Assembly: GCF_902702915.1 (NCBI RefSeq)
Contig: NZ_LR738849.1
Coordinates: forward strand, 1,612,001-1,676,000
Length of the DNA stretch: 64,000 nucleotides
Source: Desulfovibrio sp. 86
Lineage (GTDB): Bacteria > Desulfobacterota > Desulfovibrionia > Desulfovibrionales > Desulfovibrionaceae
Direction: 5' to 3'
How positions within the stretch are numbered: the stretch's first letter is position 1; the number at the start of each line of letters is the position of its first letter. The notes under the pieces were generated by a model. That model was not told the DNA's origin. It did no database searches and was given only the letters and a program-made list of their open reading frames with translations. This document shows, piece by piece, positions 59,750-64,000 of this stretch. The position numbers were made by a program, and so were the translations under genes.

Positions 59750-62700
59750 CTACATCTGGCCCTGGTTGTGCGGGTTGAGGGTAATGCGGTTGCGCTCAAC
59801 AGCCACTGCCAGTTCGGGCAAAAGGTCGTGCAGGGCGTTCATGTCATTGGCGTTGGCGGCACGTTCCACACAACTGGCCATGCGGGCCAGCACACGGAGG
59901 CCGAAGGCGTCGGAATCATTGGCTATGCGCGTGGCGGCTTCGCCAACGGCGGGGCAGTTGCGGCCTTTGAAGGCGCGTTGGGCGTCTTCCATGGCGGCGT
60001 CCAGACGGCGCAGCATCTGCAAAAGGGTCGCGTCAACACGCGGCTGCGCGGCAGCCCTCGAAGGCGCTGGAGCCGCTGTTGGAGCGGCGGAACGCGCCGG
60101 GGTTATTGCGTCGTCCTTTGTGGCCGTTGTCTGTTCTGCGGGGGCTGGCGCGGCGGCTCCCGCGATGAAGTCCACGATGGAGGGTTCGGCATCGGAGCCT
60201 GCCAGCCGTGACGCTGCGGGGCGCTGGGCGGCCGCCGCGCTTGTGCCGCCAGTGTTGGCGGTGGGCGGCGCGGGCCTGGCTGCCGGTTCTGTGGACGCCA
60301 CATTGCCCAAAAGTTTCAGTATGAGTCTGCCTGTCGCCGTGCGCGGCATTTCTCTGGTTTTTTGCGCGGGCTGCGGCGGTTCGGCTGTACCCGTGGCGGC
60401 GCTTTTGCGCTCTGTTTCAGAGAGGCCGGGTTTGGGCCAGGGGATAGTCCCAAGGGGTTTTGCCGCCGGTGCGGCGGGTTCCGGCATCTGGGCGCTGGCC
60501 CCGGTTGCCGTGCCGCCAAAGGTTTTCAGGCGCATGGCTGGCGTCGGGGTTGCGGCCTGCTCAACGCCGTCTATGGCTGCCGCGGGTTTTGGCGCCATGG
60601 GCATGGGTTCACCCACCCATTCGCCGGGGCCGGACAGACTGGGGCTCACGTAGCCGCGTGGCGTGGCCGCTTCATTGGCTTTGGGGGAAGCGGCGGCGGA
60701 AGGTCCGGCAGCGGTGTTGGCGGCGCGTGCGCCCGCAGAAAGGGGCGTGCCCACGGGCGTGGGTTCGCCCACCCATTCGTCGCCCCAACTCAGGTTTTCG
60801 TGCAGCGCCGCCCCGGAAGCGGGAAGGTTGCGGTCCAGGTATTCTTCAGGGCTTGCGGACTGCGGGCTGCCAGCGTTTGTGCGGTCTTGCGGCGGCGTCT
60901 GGCCCTGGGCGACAGTGGGGTGCTCGCTGCCGGGTTGGTGCAGCGGGGTTGCGGCAGGCGGGAAGGGCGCGTTGACCGGCCTGAGTATGGCCTCGCCAAT
61001 CTTGCCCTGAACCGTAATGACAGGTTGCCCCGCGTTGGAGGCGGAATTGCTGATGGCGGCAGCGAGACTGGCTGCCGGGCCCGTTGGCGCGGTTGCCTGG
61101 GTTTGCGGCACGGTTTGCGGCGCGGTACTGGTTGATTCGGCCTGCACGGGTTCAGCCAATGCGAAGACGTCCCGCACAGGTTCGGCCGGAGCGGACTCGC
61201 CGTGCGCAGCCTCGCCTTGCGCAGATTCACTTTGCACTGACGTATCTTGCGCAGATTCACTTTGCGCAGATTCACTTTGCGCGGGTTCGCCTTGCGCGGA
61301 TACGTCCCGGATGGACACGTCCTGAACGGCTTCGGCCAGCGCAGCCTCGGTCGTCACCTCTCTGGGCTGTTCCGTGCTGTCCGTTTTGTCCACCAACACA
61401 GTCTCGTCAGCCAGGGCATCTGAAGGCTGCTGTGCCCTTGCCGCATCCGATTCATCCGGCATGGCCTGTTCTGGCCCAGAAAGGGGGTTTACAGCCACGC
61501 TCCGTGTGGCATGATGTTCGCCAGCGACAGTGGCGTCTCCGTCCCACTGGGGCCCTTCCAGGCCTGCGGCGGCTCTAAAGTCAGCGTCATTGACCTGATC
61601 CGGGGAACTGTCGCCCGCAGGTTCCTCTGTTTCTGAAGAGTGCGTGGGCTGCGGTTCGGCATACGGTTCTGCGTCTGCCTCGGCAGTAGGTTCGGAGTCC
61701 GGCCCGGCGTTCATTTCCGCATCCAGAGCGGCGTCCGCTTCCGCGTCCTGGTCTGGACCCATACCGACGCCCGTATCAACATCAAGATCATCATCCAGGG
61801 CAACGTCGAGGTCTGCGCCCGTATTGTCGGAAATGTTTTCGCTGCCGTTGCCTGCGCCGTCCGCCTGTGTGCGGTCAGAAATGCCCGTAAGCGGCAATTG
61901 CAGGGAATCGATGTTGGAAAGATCCGGGATGTCGGGATCGTCGGGGTCTTCCGGCTGTTCCGGCAGGGGGGCCATGTCTGGCAGAAGAACCCCGGCATCC
62001 GCCACCATGGCGGTCTGCGGAGCGTTTGCGTCCTCGTCGTCGGACTCGTTCTCTGGCTCGGCTATGACGGCCTCGGCCGTGGCGTCCTCGGATTCGGGCA
62101 ACGCAATCTCGTTTTCGGGCGCTACGGGCTGGCCGGATTCGCGCATCTGGTCGGTCATGTCCATAAGCTGCGGCAAGGCCGAGAAGTCGGGCAGGCGTGA
62201 GGCTTCGCCACTGGCGGTCTTCCACTGGGTAGCCTCGCCAAAGAGGTCGGGCAGGATGGAAGAAGAGGCTTCGGGCCGGAAGGCGTCGCCATCCGGCGCG
62301 TCGCCCGCGTCGTCATAGGCAGCGTGGACTGGGGCCGCGTGGCTGCCAGCGTCCGGCGTCTCCGTTGCGCTGGCGTCACCTTCTGGCGCGGCCTCTGCTG
62401 CGCCCCCTGCTGCGTTGTCAGGCAGGGCGAACCCGGCCTCTTCAAACAGTTCGCGCACGGTGAGGGCAAAGGCCGCCCGTTCCACAGGCTCCAGCAGAGC
62501 GTGGGTGTATCCGGATTCCGCCAGGGCGTCCCAGCGGCTGTCGTCCGCAGTGATGGCCAGGGCCTTGAAAAAGGGCAGGCCAGCCTCAAGGGCCTGATTT
62601 TTGAAGCGCTCCAGCACATCGGCTTGGGCAGGCCCGTCCATGGGGGAGTACACCACCAAGAGAAGGGCCGGGGTTTCCCTGTTCAGTTCCAGAGCCTCGC

Positions 62701-64000
62701 GCATGGTGCGGGCCTCTGTGCTTTGCAGGCCAAGGGCCTCTGTCATGTGGGCCAGATCCTGCCGTTCCACGGCCCTGTCGGCCACAATGGCCACGTGGGC
62801 CTGACGCGCTTCCGGCGCTGCGGCCTCGTGCTCCAGCGGCTTGAGCCGCAGGGTAAAGGAAATGGTCGTGCCCTGGGGGCCGCATTCAACATTGAGGTAG
62901 CAGTTGTTGGTTCCGGCCAGCTCCCAGGCCCGCGTCACGGCGAGCGTGGAGCGGTTGCGCGGGGGCAGGCCCGTGCCGGTATCCGTTACCGTAAACAGCA
63001 GGTGGCCGGGGTCCGCGCTTTCGGGCACACGCCGCGCCGAAAGATGCACGGCCCCGCGCGAGGTGGCGCGCACGGCGCTTTCCAGCAGCATGCAGAGGGT
63101 TTCGCGCAGGGCTTGCGCCTGCCCTTCGTACATGTGGCCGAGTTGGGGCGGCATGTACCAGGCGAGGCCAATGCCGGCATTTTCGGCCGTGGCGCTGACG
63201 GCGTCGTGGGCCTCACGCACCAGATGCTGGAGGTTGAAAGAACTGCGGGTTTCGCCAATGAGGCTCTGTTCCAGAGTTTTGCCAGGATTATCGATCACAT
63301 GGGCCAGATCGGATGCGGCCTTGAGCATGTTTTCGGCATGCTGGCGCACTGCCGGGGGCAGGGCGCAGTTGCCCAGAGCAGCGCCTTCGCGCATGAGGCG
63401 ATCAAGGGGCGCGCGCAGGGCGTTTTCCCACAGGCAGGGATCAGCGCCGCCAAAGCCGGAGCCTCCGTTGGTGGCGGAAGCGCCGGACTGCTGGCGTGCA
63501 GTAGCCGCGCCGTCCCAGGACGTTTCCGCCGACGTTTCCGCCCCCTGAGGCGCGCGCAGGGGCGCGTTTTCCGGCGACCGGTTCCAGGCATTGCCGCCAG
63601 TGGGATTCGTGGGCGGCAGCAGGCGCAGATTGGGGTCGTCCAGTGGTTGATCGAGGTTTATGGCCCCGTCTTCCATCATAAGGGCCGCGCCATTACCGGA
63701 AAAATCTGGAGAAAAATCGGGCATGGCTGGGCCGCCGAGCCCGCCAAGTCCGCCAAAACCATCTGGGCCGGGCAGCGAACCGTCTTTTTTGCCCTTCTTT
63801 CGTCCGCGTTCGTTAGCGCCGCTCTGGGCCATGTCGCGCGGCGCGCCCGTGCCCGCGATGATCAGGGCGCTCAAGGCCGTGCCCCACAGGGGGGCCGAAG
63901 CCATGAGGTTGGCGGCGTAGCCGCTGTCCAGTCCCATAACTCCGGCGGTCACGAAGAGCGGCGGCAGCAGGCAGCCCAGCAGAAAGCGCCGTGCCCCGCC
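59750..64000 (-). CDS. Very large histidine-kinase-like protein, 5' end beyond the window
   Basis: The frame is open to the window edge (at least 1,416 residues), so the start is outside. Near the edge are hydrophobic segments (RRFLLGCLLPPLFVTAGVM, ALSALIIAG). A kinase-like region follows: HATPase-like VTDTGTGLPPRN and GPQGTTISFTLRL are present, but a canonical H-box is not clear. A receiver-like segment (HVAIVADRAVERQDL, ALLLVVYSP) has no clear phospho-Asp. About 700 residues of acidic Ala/Glu/Asp/Pro low-complexity follow, including tandem SAQSES/AQGE units. An Hpt-like helical end has Thr where the phospho-His would be. Real kinase activity is doubtful; a scaffold is possible. Confidence 0.7.
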   Translation of the reverse strand, partial: GGARRFLLGCLLPPLFVTAGVMGLDSGYAANLMASAPLWGTALSALIIAGTGAPRDMAQSGANERGRKKGKKDGSLPGPDGFGGLGGLGGPAMPDFSPDFSGNGAALMMEDGAINLDQPLDDPNLRLLPPTNPTGGNAWNRSPENAPLRAPQGAETSAETSWDGAATARQQSGASATNGGSGFGGADPCLWENALRAPLDRLMREGAALGNCALPPAVRQHAENMLKAASDLAHVIDNPGKTLEQSLIGETRSSFNLQHLVREAHDAVSATAENAGIGLAWYMPPQLGHMYEGQAQALRETLCMLLESAVRATSRGAVHLSARRVPESADPGHLLFTVTDTGTGLPPRNRSTLAVTRAWELAGTNNCYLNVECGPQGTTISFTLRLKPLEHEAAAPEARQAHVAIVADRAVERQDLAHMTEALGLQSTEARTMREALELNRETPALLLVVYSPMDGPAQADVLERFKNQALEAGLPFFKALAITADDSRWDALAESGYTHALLEPVERAAFALTVRELFEEAGFALPDNAAGGAAEAAPEGDASATETPDAGSHAAPVHAAYDDAGDAPDGDAFRPEASSSILPDLFGEATQWKTASGEASRLPDFSALPQLMDMTDQMRESGQPVAPENEIALPESEDATAEAVIAEPENESDDEDANAPQTAMVADAGVLLPDMAPLPEQPEDPDDPDIPDLSNIDSLQLPLTGISDRTQADGAGNGSENISDNTGADLDVALDDDLDVDTGVGMGPDQDAEADAALDAEMNAGPDSEPTAEADAEPYAEPQPTHSSETEEPAGDSSPDQVNDADFRAAAGLEGPQWDGDATVAGEHHATRSVAVNPLSGPEQAMPDESDAARAQQPSDALADETVLVDKTDSTEQPREVTTEAALAEAVQDVSIRDVSAQGEPAQSESAQSESAQDTSVQSESAQGEAAHGESAPAEPVRDVFALAEPVQAESTSTAPQTVPQTQATAPTGPAASLAAAISNSASNAGQPVITVQGKIGEAILRPVNAPFPPAATPLHQPGSEHPTVAQGQTPPQDRTNAGSPQSASPEEYLDRNLPASGAALHENLSWGDEWVGEPTPVGTPLSAGARAANTAAGPSAAASPKANEAATPRGYVSPSLSGPGEWVGEPMPMAPKPAAAIDGVEQAATPTPAMRLKTFGGTATGASAQMPEPAAPAAKPLGTIPWPKPGLSETERKSAATGTAEPPQPAQKTREMPRTATGRLILKLLGNVASTEPAARPAPPTANTGGTSAAAAQRPAASRLAGSDAEPSIVDFIAGAAAPAPAEQTTATKDDAITPARSAAPTAAPAPSRAAAQPRVDATLLQMLRRLDAAMEDAQRAFKGRNCPAVGEAATRIANDSDAFGLRVLARMASCVERAANANDMNALHDLLPELAVAVERNRITLNPHNQGQM

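Overview
The window looks like the replication-origin region of a Desulfovibrio-type (Desulfovibrionaceae) sulfate- or sulfite-reducing chromosome. This is an inference from four things: the dnaA-dnaN-gyrB-gyrA order, GC-rich coding with Shine-Dalgarno sites, many sigma-54 and Fe-S type genes, and dispersed intergenic repeats. No rRNA, tRNA or CRISPR array was seen.

Layout. 1-1.5 kb: gene-free repeat patch with three related GC-rich copies and a 16 x 16 bp tandem repeat. 1.5-7.4 kb: a membrane protein, a UDP-glucuronate epimerase, a U32 protein and a TrmN6-like methyltransferase. 7.4-12.1 kb: an endonuclease Q-like PHP domain fused to a UvrD-type helicase, cut in two by an IS481-family element with a direct target duplication. 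12.5-16.6 kb: NlpC/P60 lipoprotein, MerR-like regulator, GNAT acetyltransferase, DsbA-like protein and a lone receiver. 16.8-20.0 kb: a parS-like site, parA and parB, with a reverse-strand zinc-ribbon gene between the two par genes. 20.5-24.9 kb: rsmB, a DUF116 gene, fmt and def. 25.0-38.8 kb: aspS, hisS, purF, a TPR lipoprotein, gyrA, gyrB, dnaN and dnaA, all on the minus strand. 38.8-39.3 kb: DnaA-box cluster, the probable oriC. 39.3-44 kb: M23 peptidase, a small ORF, larB and a sigma-54 activator with a degenerate receiver. 44.4-50.1 kb: a probable (2R)-sulfolactate sulfo-lyase operon (suyA-suyB-dctA-like-rraA-like) and a divergent GAF/sigma-54 activator, with a consensus -24/-12 promoter between them. 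50.2-59.5 kb: PpiD-like chaperone, glmS, polyferredoxin, diguanylate cyclase and cardiolipin synthase. 59.75-64 kb: the 3' part of a very large kinase-like protein that runs off the window.

How it works together. The central block is the replication and segregation core (DnaA, clamp, gyrase, ParAB) with translation genes (AspS, HisS, Fmt, Def, RsmB). The suy block would turn imported sulfolactate into pyruvate and sulfite, which are electron donor and electron acceptor for this lifestyle, under sigma-54 control.

The least expected structure is non-coding. There is a 150-bp MITE-like repeat in three copies. A palindromic repeat begins TAGAGCA, and its first three bases are the stop codon of parA, gyrB, the rraA-like gene and the diguanylate cyclase gene. 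A terminator-like hairpin family occurs in five copies, each at a gene 3' end.
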